NCBI GenBank assembly: GCA_937889855.1
Contig: CALBYK010000313.1
Location: 1-8,046, forward strand
Direction: 5' to 3'
DNA: 8,046 nucleotides
From: an uncultured Prevotella sp.
GTDB lineage: Bacteria > Bacteroidota > Bacteroidia > Bacteroidales > Bacteroidaceae
Shown: positions 1-7,600 of the stretch, in pieces
How the letters are laid out: each line of letters begins with the position of its first letter
How positions within the stretch are numbered: position 1 is the first letter of the stretch
The notes under the pieces: model-generated
What the model was told of the DNA's origin: nothing
What the model saw: the letters and a program-made list of their open reading frames with translations, nothing else
Databases searched by the model: none
Position numbers and translations under genes: made by a program

Positions 1-522
1 AATGCCGACGAGTTTGAACTCGACCAGTACGACTACATCATAGACGCCATCGACTCGCTCAAGGACAAGGTGTCGCTCATCATGAGGGCCTGCCAGACAA
101 AGGCTGTGTTCTACTCGTCAATGGGAGCCGCGCTCAAGATGGACCCCACAAAGATACGCGTTGCCGAGTTCTGGAAGGTGCGCGGATGTCCGCTCGGAGC
201 CGCGCTGCGCAAGCGCATGAAGAAAGCCCGGCTAAAGCCAGCCCACAAGTTCCAGTGCGTTTACAGCGAGGAGCTGCTCGACAACCGCGGAAAGAACGAG
301 ACATGCGGCACATCTGCCTGCATGTGCCCAAAGGCAAAGATTGGCCCGGGCGACCCATCGCTCGTCAACCACGAGTGGTGCTCGTCGAAAGCACAGATTA
401 ACGGCACCATGGCTCACATCACGGCCATATTCGGGTTCACGATAGCCGGTATGGTGCTCAACGACATCTACAGCAAGGCACTGGCAGAGCCAAGCCAGCA
501 GGCAACAACCGACAAACAATAA
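1..522 (+). CDS. tcdA: tRNA threonylcarbamoyladenosine dehydratase (TcdA/CsdL family), 3' part only
   Basis: The frame is open from base 1 and stops with TAA at 520-522, so the gene begins left of the window; the internal ATG at 70 is not the start. About 173 C-terminal residues are visible. In this ThiF/E1-like family the enzyme uses ATP to dehydrate and cyclise t6A at position 37 of ANN-decoding tRNAs, in the cytoplasm. Seen here: YDYIIDAIDSLKDK (the conserved 'IDAID' strand after the nucleotide-binding core), a GAALKMDPTKIRV segment matching the family's 'GGAGGQIDPTQI' region, PLGAALRKRMKK, the CVYSEE segment (equivalent to CVFSTE), and the C-terminal HITAIFGF/AGMVL helix. The N-terminal Rossmann ATP-binding part lies outside. 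An unusual cysteine group (codons at 304, 319, 325 and 379) sits where E. coli TcdA, as I remember it, has fewer cysteines. The SLBB gene follows after 19 bp on the same strand, so co-transcription is likely. The family call is firm. Confidence 0.9.
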   Translation, partial: NADEFELDQYDYIIDAIDSLKDKVSLIMRACQTKAVFYSSMGAALKMDPTKIRVAEFWKVRGCPLGAALRKRMKKARLKPAHKFQCVYSEELLDNRGKNETCGTSACMCPKAKIGPGDPSLVNHEWCSSKAQINGTMAHITAIFGFTIAGMVLNDIYSKALAEPSQQATTDKQ

Positions 523-541
523 ACAAAACACATATATCCCA

Positions 542-3181
542 ATGAAAAGATTCCTCATATATCTTCTGATGGCCATACTCCTGCCAATGGCGGGCATGGC
601 GCAGACGATGTCTGACAGCCAGGTGATGGCATATATCGCCAAGGAGCACACTGCCGGCAAGTCAAACGCACAGATTGTCACGCAGCTCATGCAGCGCGGC
701 GTCGACATATCGCAGATAAGACGCGTGCGGGAGAAGTACGAGAAGCAGATGAAGCAGGGCACTACTGCCTCAACCGGACTTGCGGCTGACGGCAAGACGT
801 CTGCCCGCATGCGCTCCAACAACGGCAAGACACGGGCCGACTACGACAAGTCAGGCAACAAGACCTACAGCTCACGCTCCGACTATGGCGAAGACGAGGA
901 GCGCAACGCCGCGCCTTACAGCAGCCACCGCCTGAAGGCGCAGCGCGACCCCGACTACAAGAACACCTATGACGAGGACGACGAGGAGTATATGGACTAC
1001 CAGGACGAGCTTGGCGAGATGATGCCAGACACGGCGTATATCGTCAGGAAATACATGGAACAGCTGAAGAACAAGAAGCCAAAGGTATTCGGACGCGACA
1101 TCTTCAACAACAAGGACCTCACCTTCGAGCCGAACATGAACATCGCCACGCCACAGAACTACCGGCTGGGACCCGGCGACGCCGTTATTATCGACATCTA
1201 CGGAGCCTCTCAGAAGACAGAGGAGTGCACCGTCTCGCCTGATGGAGAAGTGACCATTGAGGGATACGGACCCGTAGCCGTGAGCGGACTCACGGTGGCG
1301 CAGGCCAACGCACGCCTGCGCGCCACTCTTGGAAGCCGCTACTCAAGCAGCCGCGTGAAGCTCACCGTCGGACAGACACGCACCATTATGGTGAACGTGA
1401 TGGGCGAGGTGAAAATGCCTGGCACATACACGCTCTCGGCATTCGCAACCGTGTTCCATGCCCTGTACATGGCTGGCGGAACCAACGACATAGGCACACT
1501 GCGCAACATCAAGGTATACCGCAACAACCGCCTCGTGACGGTGGTCGACATCTACGACTACATCCTCAACGGCAAGCTCACGGGCAACGTGCGCCTTGCC
1601 GACAACGACGTCATCGTGGTAGGTCCTTACGACTGCCTTGTCAACATAACGGGCAAAGTGAAGCGCCCGATGATTTACGAGATGAAGCCCAACGAGTCGG
1701 TGGCATCGCTACTCAAGTATGCAGGGTCGTTCACCGGCGACGCCTACCGCAAGTCGGTGCGCGTCAACCGCAAGACGGGCAGGGAGTATGCTGTGTTCAA
1801 CGTGGGCGAGTTCGACTTCTCAAGCTTCCACATTGCCGACGGCGACTCTGTCAGCGTCGATTCCATTCTCCAGCGCTACGAGAACACCGTGGAGGTGAAG
1901 GGTGCCGTCTTCCGCCCAGGAATGTACAATCTCGGCGAGTCGATAAACAGTGTGCGCTCACTCATTGAGCATGCCGACGGCACCACCGAGACAGCGTTCA
2001 CCAACCGTGCCGTGCTCCACCGCATGAAGGAGGACCGCACACTCGAGGTGATAAGCGTTGACCTCACTGGCATAATGAGCGGCAAGTCGCCCGACATTCC
2101 GCTCAAGGAGAACGATGTGCTGTTCGTACCCACAAAGACTGAGTCGCAGGAACAGCGCACCATTACAATACGCGGCGAGGTGCAATATCCCGGCATCTAC
2201 CAGTATGCCGACAACGAAACCATCGAGGACTTTGTCCTACAGGCTGGCGGACTTACCGACAAGGCGTCCACCGTCAACGTTAACGTGAGCCGCCGCGTGA
2301 GCAATCCAAAGGCTATAATGCCCGACAGCATAGTGTCAAAGATTTACACCTTGTCGCTAAAGGACGGATTTGTTGTTGACGGTGAGCCGGGATTCACGCT
2401 CATGCCGTTCGACGAGGTCTATATCCACAAGAGCCCTGCCTACATGGAGCAGAAGAACGTGACCGTGGAAGGCGAGGTGATGTTTGCCGGAACATACGCC
2501 CTCTCCGCCAACAACACACGGCTCAGCGAGCTCTACAAACGCTCGGGAGGAGTCAACGGGCTGGGCTACATACGCGGAGCGCGCCTCATGCGCCGTGCCA
2601 CCGAAGCCGAGAAGGAGCGCATGCGCACAGCCTTGCAGATGGAGGTGGAGCAGCAAAAGAAGAACCTGCTGCAACTCGCGGCGTCGAGCAATAACTCCTC
2701 TGGCGTGACACAAGCCGCCGAAGGGGCAAAGGACGCCAACATATCCAAGTTTAATGTGCCTGACGAATATCCCGTGGGCATCGACCTCGAGACCGCAATA
2801 ACGAATCCAGGCTCGGACGCCGACATGGTTCTGCGCGAGGGCGACCGCCTCATCGTGCCGCAATACAACGCCACGGTGAAAGTCAACGGAGCCGTGATGT
2901 ACGCCAACACGGTGGCCTACGAGCAAGGCAAGCGCCCAGCCTACTACATCAACCAGGCAGGCGGATACGCCGCCGATGCCGTGAAAGGGCGCGCGTACAT
3001 CATATATATGAACGGCAAGGTGGCAAAACTGAGCCACGGAGCCAAGGTGCAGCCCGGATGCGAGATTGTCATTCCCGCCAAGCTGAAGCGCAAGATGAGC
3101 ATTGCCGAGACCATGAGCCTCGGGTCAAGCCTGTCGTCCATAGCGGCTATGATGGCAACCATCGCCAACCTCTCGAAATAA
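542..3181 (+). CDS. Secreted polysaccharide export protein with six SLBB-type repeats (Wza-like family)
   Basis: 879 aa. Residues 1-20 form a type I signal peptide (MKRF, hydrophobic core, cleavage near GMA|Q); there is no lipobox cysteine, unlike E. coli Wza. A short helical segment (about 24-70) is followed by a very acidic, Tyr-rich linker (about 100-165). A Poly_export/Wza domain begins at NYRLGPGDAVIIDIYG (206-221) and runs to about 277. SLBB-type repeats then start near 283 (VNVMGEVKMPGTY), 367 (VNITGKVKRPMIY), 450 (VEVKGAVFRPGMY), 541 (ITIRGEVQYPGIY), 640 (VTVEGEVMFAGTY) and 779 (VKVNGAVMYANTV). A charged helical insertion (about 685-712) lies within the fifth. The last 28 residues (MSIAETMSLG to the end) form a weakly hydrophobic helix, placed like the Wza C-terminal helix that crosses the outer membrane. 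The likely role is export of capsule or exopolysaccharide across the outer membrane. No Wzc/Wzz or glycosyltransferase gene is next to it, so the exported polymer cannot be named. The ATG at 542 fits the signal peptide and has no Shine-Dalgarno sequence. A terminator follows 28 bp after the stop. Confidence 0.9.
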   Translation: MKRFLIYLLMAILLPMAGMAQTMSDSQVMAYIAKEHTAGKSNAQIVTQLMQRGVDISQIRRVREKYEKQMKQGTTASTGLAADGKTSARMRSNNGKTRADYDKSGNKTYSSRSDYGEDEERNAAPYSSHRLKAQRDPDYKNTYDEDDEEYMDYQDELGEMMPDTAYIVRKYMEQLKNKKPKVFGRDIFNNKDLTFEPNMNIATPQNYRLGPGDAVIIDIYGASQKTEECTVSPDGEVTIEGYGPVAVSGLTVAQANARLRATLGSRYSSSRVKLTVGQTRTIMVNVMGEVKMPGTYTLSAFATVFHALYMAGGTNDIGTLRNIKVYRNNRLVTVVDIYDYILNGKLTGNVRLADNDVIVVGPYDCLVNITGKVKRPMIYEMKPNESVASLLKYAGSFTGDAYRKSVRVNRKTGREYAVFNVGEFDFSSFHIADGDSVSVDSILQRYENTVEVKGAVFRPGMYNLGESINSVRSLIEHADGTTETAFTNRAVLHRMKEDRTLEVISVDLTGIMSGKSPDIPLKENDVLFVPTKTESQEQRTITIRGEVQYPGIYQYADNETIEDFVLQAGGLTDKASTVNVNVSRRVSNPKAIMPDSIVSKIYTLSLKDGFVVDGEPGFTLMPFDEVYIHKSPAYMEQKNVTVEGEVMFAGTYALSANNTRLSELYKRSGGVNGLGYIRGARLMRRATEAEKERMRTALQMEVEQQKKNLLQLAASSNNSSGVTQAAEGAKDANISKFNVPDEYPVGIDLETAITNPGSDADMVLREGDRLIVPQYNATVKVNGAVMYANTVAYEQGKRPAYYINQAGGYAADAVKGRAYIIYMNGKVAKLSHGAKVQPGCEIVIPAKLKRKMSIAETMSLGSSLSSIAAMMATIANLSK

Positions 3182-3209
3182 CCACTCCTGACTTGATACA
3201 TCTTGAGGC

Positions 3210-3245
3210 ATAGGAGGCTATGGCAGCAATGCCATAGCCTCCTAT
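3210..3245 (+). terminator. Probable intrinsic terminator of the tcdA-SLBB unit
   Basis: A perfect 16-bp inverted repeat (3210-3225 with 3230-3245, arm core AGGAGGCTATGGC) encloses a GCAA loop, a GNRA-type tetraloop. It lies 28 bp after the SLBB stop codon and is followed by an A/T-rich tail (ATTTATATTTTAAAT) rather than a pure T run. The position and stem strength support termination; the mixed tail makes the efficiency uncertain. Confidence 0.75.
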
Positions 3246-3277
3246 ATTTATATTTTAAATATATTATTGCAATAATC

Positions 3278-4789
3278 ATGAAACATAGCATGAGTATCTT
3301 TGTGAAGACAAAAAAATTAATGCTTATGAGCATAAAGGTCTTCATTGGATTGGTGTTTTTTGTTGGTCTTGTCAGCGGCAAGCCCTCTGACAAGAGCCTC
3401 GTGCTGAAAGGCAACGTGGTAGACGAGTCGGGCAAGGGCATTGCCGGAGTTGTGGTCAACAACGGCAGGGAGTTCTGCCGAACCGACAAGCATGGCGCAT
3501 GGCAACTCGCCACCGACACCACAGTTAGCAAGTTTGTGGCCATATCTACACCGCGCGAATACGAGCTGCCGCAGACCGACGGCATCGCCAACGGCTTCTA
3601 TGTACCCGTGGGAAAGGCTGTGGAGAACCGCTCAAGGGTGAACTTCGTGCTTCACCGCCGCGACAGCATCTCCAACCGTTTCCACTTCATAGCCATCAGC
3701 GACCCGCAGATTCGCAACGCACACGACATGAAGCGATGGCGCACGGAGACGGTGCCAAGCATCATGCGCACAGCCTCAACGCTGCGCAAGACAGGACAGG
3801 TGATAGGCATGACGCTTGGCGACGTGGTGTTTGACAACATGGCCATCTACAGACAGTACAGACAGACGCTGCGCAACCACCGCATGACGTTCTTCCAGTG
3901 CATAGGCAACCACGACTTCCAGAAGGCTTATGCCGACCTCCACAACTCTGAGCCCGGCACGCCCGTCTACGCCGAGCAGATGTTCGGCCAATACTTCGGA
4001 CCTGTTAACTACTCGTTCAACATAGGCAAGTGTCACGTCATAACACTCAAGAGCATCAACTACCGCGGCAACTGCAAGTATGAGGAAGAGATAACCGACG
4101 AGGACATGCGCTGGCTGGAGCGCGACCTGAGTTACGTGCCAAAGGACGTGATGATAATTCTCAACATGCACGCCCCGGGGTGGAACTCCATGGAGCCTGT
4201 CGACAACCTCGTCAACGCCAACCGGCTCGCCGAGGTGCTCGCGCCGTGGGACACGCACGTCTTTGCCGGCCACACCCACTTCTTCGAGAATGTAGAGGTG
4301 ACGCCGCGCCTCTACCAGCACAACATTGCCGCCGCATGCGGCGCCTGGTGGACAAGCGACATCAACCGCGACGGCGCGCCTAACGGCTACATGGTGGCTA
4401 CGGTGGACGGCACGTCAATGACATGGCAGTACAAGGCAACCAACTCCAAGCAGACCTACCAGATGAGGGTGTACAAGCCCGGCGAGTTTCGCACGCAGAA
4501 GGACTATGTCGTGGCAAACGTATGGGAATGGGACCCTCATTGCCGCGTGGTGTGGTATGAGGACGGCAAATACAAGGGACGCATGCAGCAGTTCACCGAC
4601 AACGACGAGGCTTTCCTGCTCACCAAGCCCCTGAAGCCACAGCTTGCCAAAACGCGGCACCTGTTCCGCGCGCGCCCCTCATCCAAGAAGTATCGCACGA
4701 TAAAGGTTATATTCATCAACCGCTTCAACCAGACCTACACCTACACGATAGTCAACCGCAACAACCGCCCATTCCTGCTCGACAAGTAG
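3278..4789 (+). CDS. Secreted calcineurin-like metallophosphoesterase with N- and C-terminal accessory domains
   Basis: 503 aa if started at the ATG at 3278. The frame is open upstream to a TTG at 3205 region, but that stretch is the terminator hairpin and is unlikely to be coding. ATGs at 3290, 3320 and 3326 are alternatives; 3320/3326 would give a more normal signal peptide (MSIKVFIGLVFFVGLVSG) and agree with a possible promoter at 3295. Numbering from 3278: about 41-125 is an Ig-like N-terminal domain (LKGNVVDESGKGIAGVVV, as in MetallophosN); the catalytic domain carries SDPQ (Asp142), LGDVVFD (Asp182), GNHD (209-212), NMHAPG (His298) and GHTH (331-334), the complete metal-binding set of the family; about 355-503 matches the MetallophosC type of tail, with a beta-rich end. 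Such enzymes hydrolyse phosphomono- or diesters with two metal ions, here in the periplasm or at the surface; the substrate cannot be deduced. It converges on the esterase gene with 2 bp between stop codons. Confidence 0.88.
   Translation: MKHSMSIFVKTKKLMLMSIKVFIGLVFFVGLVSGKPSDKSLVLKGNVVDESGKGIAGVVVNNGREFCRTDKHGAWQLATDTTVSKFVAISTPREYELPQTDGIANGFYVPVGKAVENRSRVNFVLHRRDSISNRFHFIAISDPQIRNAHDMKRWRTETVPSIMRTASTLRKTGQVIGMTLGDVVFDNMAIYRQYRQTLRNHRMTFFQCIGNHDFQKAYADLHNSEPGTPVYAEQMFGQYFGPVNYSFNIGKCHVITLKSINYRGNCKYEEEITDEDMRWLERDLSYVPKDVMIILNMHAPGWNSMEPVDNLVNANRLAEVLAPWDTHVFAGHTHFFENVEVTPRLYQHNIAAACGAWWTSDINRDGAPNGYMVATVDGTSMTWQYKATNSKQTYQMRVYKPGEFRTQKDYVVANVWEWDPHCRVVWYEDGKYKGRMQQFTDNDEAFLLTKPLKPQLAKTRHLFRARPSSKKYRTIKVIFINRFNQTYTYTIVNRNNRPFLLDK
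3295..3302 (+). promoter_or_regulatory. Possible Bacteroidetes -7 promoter element for the phosphoesterase gene
   Basis: TATCTTTG matches the TAnnTTTG -7 consensus of the Bacteroidetes primary sigma factor exactly. The nearest upstream TTG (3267-3269) is 25 nt away, longer than the usual spacing of about 19-21 nt, so the -33 element is poor. If real, transcription would begin near 3308 and the first usable start codons would be the ATGs at 3320 and 3326, which directly precede the signal peptide core. Confidence 0.35.
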
Positions 4790-4791
4790 AG

Positions 4792-5484
4792 TCAGGACAT
4801 GCACCACGCAAACGCGCGTGCCGTGCGCTCTGCCTCCTCACCGAAATGTCCGCCACGGTTCCACTCAAGCACCGTGCGCTCATCGCCTAACTGCACGCGC
4901 AGCAGGTCGTGCTGCATGCGCACGCAGTCGCCAACGCGCTGCATGCGCTGGTTGCGGCAGTGCTCCTCGCGGTCGCCGAGACTGACATACACCTTCTCTG
5001 CCATTGTGGCGTGAGCCTGCGCATAGCCTGCCCAACCGTCAATCCACACTGACGGTGACGCCGCCGCCACCGCATAGAACGCGTCCGACTCCATGGCGGC
5101 CCACAAGGCGAACAGTCCGCCAAGCGAATAGCCGCCTACTATGCACGGGAGGTTGCCATATTCGGCTCTCAGCCAAGGCAGCAGCCCGTTCACTACGCTG
5201 TCCAACGTGTCGCGGGCATGAAGCCCCACAGCCGCGTCACGCGACACAGCCGTGTCGGGCCATGGCATGAGCGCACGCGCCCAGTCGCCAACGTCGAACG
5301 TCAGCAGCACAAATCCGCAACGGCACAGCTTGCCGAGCATGTCTGCCTCACGCCCAATACCGTCATTCTTCTCCTCATGGCGTGCCGATGGCTGCACGAG
5401 GATGAAGCGTGGTGACGGGGAATGAAAAAGCCGGCAATTGAAGCCGGCTTTTATTATTTTCTCACATCGCATATTCTCAATCAT
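4792..5484 (-). CDS. Alpha/beta-hydrolase fold esterase (Fes/esterase D-like), cytoplasmic
   Basis: 230 aa without signal peptide or membrane segment. Seen in order: a first strand FILVQPS (27-33), a region GFVLLTFDVGDWARALMPW (57-75), the nucleophile elbow GGYSLGG with Ser120 in G-x-S-x-G, ASPSVW (142-147), the acid-bearing loop SLGDREEH (Asp171), and GGHF with His213. This is a complete Ser-Asp-His triad with the spacing and motifs of the PF00756 type, and no large lid domain, making it somewhat short for the family. The substrate is unknown; an ester or acyl group released during glycan use is a guess from the neighbouring GH20 gene. ATG 5484 lies 1 nt after the hexosaminidase stop, pointing to translational coupling; the ATG at 5472 is a second option. 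The intrinsic-terminator hairpin at 5426-5452 falls in codons 11-20. No in-frame ATG lies between it and codon 49, and strand 1 begins at about residue 27, so starting after the hairpin would remove little but has no good start codon. Confidence 0.82.
   Translation of the reverse strand: MIENMRCEKIIKAGFNCRLFHSPSPRFILVQPSARHEEKNDGIGREADMLGKLCRCGFVLLTFDVGDWARALMPWPDTAVSRDAAVGLHARDTLDSVVNGLLPWLRAEYGNLPCIVGGYSLGGLFALWAAMESDAFYAVAAASPSVWIDGWAGYAQAHATMAEKVYVSLGDREEHCRNQRMQRVGDCVRMQHDLLRVQLGDERTVLEWNRGGHFGEEAERTARAFAWCMS
5426..5452. terminator. Bidirectional intrinsic terminator hairpin inside the 5' end of the esterase frame
   Basis: The arms AAAAGCCGGC (5426-5435) and GCCGGCTTTT (5443-5452) pair over 10 bp around a 7-nt loop. 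Read on the minus strand it lies 33 nt after the hexosaminidase stop and ends in TTTTT, and so could end that transcript. Read on the plus strand it ends in TTTTATTATTTT, an even better U tract, and could end the phosphoesterase transcript, which lacks a terminator at its own stop. It overlaps codons 11-20 of the esterase gene. The structure is clear from the sequence; activity in either direction is inferred. Confidence 0.75.
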
Positions 5485-5485
5485 T

Positions 5486-7501
5486 TTATTTCACCACTAT
5501 CTCGTCAGCAAACACCCATCCCTTACCGGCTTTTGCCTGTACCCGCACATAGCGTGCCTGTCGGCTGCCTTTCCATGTGAGCTGCCTGTACTCGGTAGTG
5601 TCAGTCTTCTTAAGCTCATACGTCTGCCGGCAAACCTCCTTGAAGTCGGTGCCGTTGTCGCTCACGCTTACGAGGTATTCACCCGGGAAGTAAATCTCCG
5701 GTCCGCAACTCTGCATGAAGTCGGTAGCTACTGACGATATCTTCTGGCTCGTGCCAAGGTCTACGGTGACGTCCATGCAATAGCCGTCGCCGATGAATCC
5801 TTGCCAGCGCTTGTCGCCAAAAGCCCATCCGCCGAAGTTGCCGTCAGTGAGGGTGGCGTCGCCCTGCGCCTTGTAAGAGTCGCTGTATGGGCGGTTGTAC
5901 GTCACCTTGCAGCCCACAGCCTTGTGCCTGATGGGCGTGAGCGACTCCTTGCGCTCACCGTATTCCCTCTTAAGGTCGAACACGTTCACGCCCTCTTTCC
6001 GCAGCACCGCCTCCTGGGCGATGGCACGCTGGCGAAACTCAGCATAGTCCTTCTTGCTCGTTCCGTTCCACCCTATCTCGGCTATGGCAAGCGCACGCGG
6101 ATAAAGCATATACTCGGCATGCTCCCGCGTAGGCACATACTCACACCACAGGTTGCCCTGCACGCCCGTTATCCTTGCGCGCTCGTCGGCCGGTAGGTCC
6201 TCACCAGGCACATAGCCGTACACCTTCTCCAACGGCAGATAGCCGCCAATGGCCTCCGGCTGTGTCGAGGGAGCGTCCTGGTAGCCGTCAAGATAGCAGT
6301 AGCCGCCGGGCGAGAGCACCACATTGTAGCCATGCTTTATAGCCTCGTGGGCATACTCCGTGCCGCGCCACACCATCACGGTGGTGTTCGGCGAGAGGTT
6401 ACCAGCTATCACCTCGTCCCATCCAACCAACTGGCGTCCATGCTCGCTGAGGAACTTGCCCATGTGGGCTATGAGATGCGCCTGCAGACCGTTCTTGTCG
6501 CAGCCCAGCTCTTGCATCTTCTTCTGGCATAGCGGGCAGTCGCCCCACGATTTCTTTGCAGCTTCGTCACCGCCGACATGGATGTATTCCGAGGGGAAGA
6601 CGTCCATCACCTCCTTCAGCACATTCTCAAGAAAGTCGTATGTGGCAACACTTCCCGGACAGAAATCAGACTGCTTGTAGGGCTCGTGCGTGCACGACAG
6701 CTCCGGATAGGCTGTGAGCACCTCCTCCGAGTGGCCAGGCATCTCTATCTCTGGAACAATGGTTATGCCGCGCTCAGCCGCATACCTCACGAGGTCGCGC
6801 AGCTGGTCTTGCGTGTAATAGCCTCCGTAGGCACCGTCAGTGCCCTCGGGAACATACTTGTTGCCATTGTCGTTCCACTCCTTCCATGTACTGCCCGGAC
6901 GCCACGCGGCCAAATTGGTGAGTCGCGGATAACGCTTTATCTCCATACGCCATCCTGCGGCGTCGGTGAGATGTATGTGGAAGCGGTTGAACTTGTATTG
7001 CGCCATCACGTCAATCTGCTTCTTCAAGAAGTCAATCGGGAAGAAGTGGCGCGACACGTCGAGCATAAGCGAGCGCCACTTGTAGGCAGGAGCGTCCTTG
7101 ATGTCGCATGCCATTATGCCCTTCTTTGTCGTGAGCTGGGCAATGGTCTGCCATGCATATCGGAACGCGTCGGCAGAAGCGGCACTTATCACGAGCGAGT
7201 CCTTGGTCACATGCAGCCGGTAGGCTTCAGGCGAGAGCTTGCCTCTGTCGGTAATCCGCCTGAAGAGCACCACCTGGCGCGCACTGGGGTTGTTCTTGTC
7301 TATCCAGGGCTTCGAGTAGATGTTCTCGGCTTCGTGCCCTGCCTCGTTCACAACGCGGTAGCCGGCGGAGCTTTCGCTGAACACGCCCTTGCCTGCCGTG
7401 AACGACTGCGGCTTTGGAAGAAGACTCTGTGCTGACGCCATGGACGCGAATGTCAACGAGCCGATGGCGACGGCAAGCGACAATAATGGTTTGTTTGTCA
7501 T
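5486..7501 (-). CDS. Secreted GH20 beta-N-acetylhexosaminidase with C-terminal F5/8-type C (CBM32-like) domain
   Basis: 671 aa from the ATG at 7501. The frame is open 28 codons further up (ATG 7585), but those residues have no secretion signal and cover a TAnnTTTG promoter match, while 7501 starts a normal signal peptide (MTNKPLLSLAVAIGSLTFAS, cleavage near ASA|Q at 24/25). Domains: GH20b-type N-terminal domain about 27-135; (beta/alpha)8 catalytic domain about 138-480 with FHIHLTDAAGWR (174-185), EIEMPGHSEE (251-260), the catalytic pair Asp312-Glu313 in HVGGDEAAK, and VQGNLWCEY (447-455); a beta-sandwich about 535-671 (DATLTDGNFGGWAFGD, VTVDLG, ARYVRVQAK) of the discoidin/CBM32 kind. The enzyme removes terminal beta-linked GlcNAc or GalNAc by substrate-assisted catalysis, using Asp312 to position the acetamido group and Glu313 as acid/base, in the periplasm or outside the cell. 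Glycan trimming, for example of mucin or other N-acetylated glycans, is the likely role. The esterase gene starts 1 nt after its stop. Confidence 0.95.
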   Translation of the reverse strand: MTNKPLLSLAVAIGSLTFASMASAQSLLPKPQSFTAGKGVFSESSAGYRVVNEAGHEAENIYSKPWIDKNNPSARQVVLFRRITDRGKLSPEAYRLHVTKDSLVISAASADAFRYAWQTIAQLTTKKGIMACDIKDAPAYKWRSLMLDVSRHFFPIDFLKKQIDVMAQYKFNRFHIHLTDAAGWRMEIKRYPRLTNLAAWRPGSTWKEWNDNGNKYVPEGTDGAYGGYYTQDQLRDLVRYAAERGITIVPEIEMPGHSEEVLTAYPELSCTHEPYKQSDFCPGSVATYDFLENVLKEVMDVFPSEYIHVGGDEAAKKSWGDCPLCQKKMQELGCDKNGLQAHLIAHMGKFLSEHGRQLVGWDEVIAGNLSPNTTVMVWRGTEYAHEAIKHGYNVVLSPGGYCYLDGYQDAPSTQPEAIGGYLPLEKVYGYVPGEDLPADERARITGVQGNLWCEYVPTREHAEYMLYPRALAIAEIGWNGTSKKDYAEFRQRAIAQEAVLRKEGVNVFDLKREYGERKESLTPIRHKAVGCKVTYNRPYSDSYKAQGDATLTDGNFGGWAFGDKRWQGFIGDGYCMDVTVDLGTSQKISSVATDFMQSCGPEIYFPGEYLVSVSDNGTDFKEVCRQTYELKKTDTTEYRQLTWKGSRQARYVRVQAKAGKGWVFADEIVVK

Positions 7502-7542
7502 AGATTTGGTCGTGTATTTGTTTTTACTTTTCGTTAAGACTA

Positions 7543-7550
7543 CAAATTTA
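7543..7550 (-). promoter_or_regulatory. Probable -7 promoter element of the hexosaminidase operon
   Basis: On the minus strand TAAATTTG matches the Bacteroidetes TAnnTTTG -7 consensus. It lies 41 bp before the ATG at 7501, giving a predicted leader of about 35 nt. No good TTG lies at the expected -33 distance; a TTTG at 7565-7562 is too close (11 nt). The location, in an A/T-rich gap just before a signal peptide start, supports it. Confidence 0.5.
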
Positions 7551-7600
7551 CTCATTATTTTCAAATTACAGTCATTAAACGCCATTTTAAATCATTGAGC

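Noticed and set aside
232..828. 198-codon minus-strand frame across the tcdA/SLBB junction
   Set aside because: It is antisense to two well-supported genes; its composition is Cys- and Leu-rich as expected for a shadow frame.
2357..3037. 226-codon minus-strand frame opposite the SLBB gene
   Set aside because: His/Val/Leu-rich shadow translation of the SLBB codons with no family features.
6578..7435. 285-codon plus-strand open frame opposite the hexosaminidase gene
   Set aside because: It lies wholly antisense to an unmistakable GH20 domain, has no recognisable motif or start context, and such long shadow frames are expected in G/C-rich third positions.
7502..7585. Longer hexosaminidase start at 7585 or 7555
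   Set aside because: The extra residues are Lys/Thr/Asn-rich, precede a normal signal peptide and overlap the -7 promoter match; the start at 7501 explains the sequence better.
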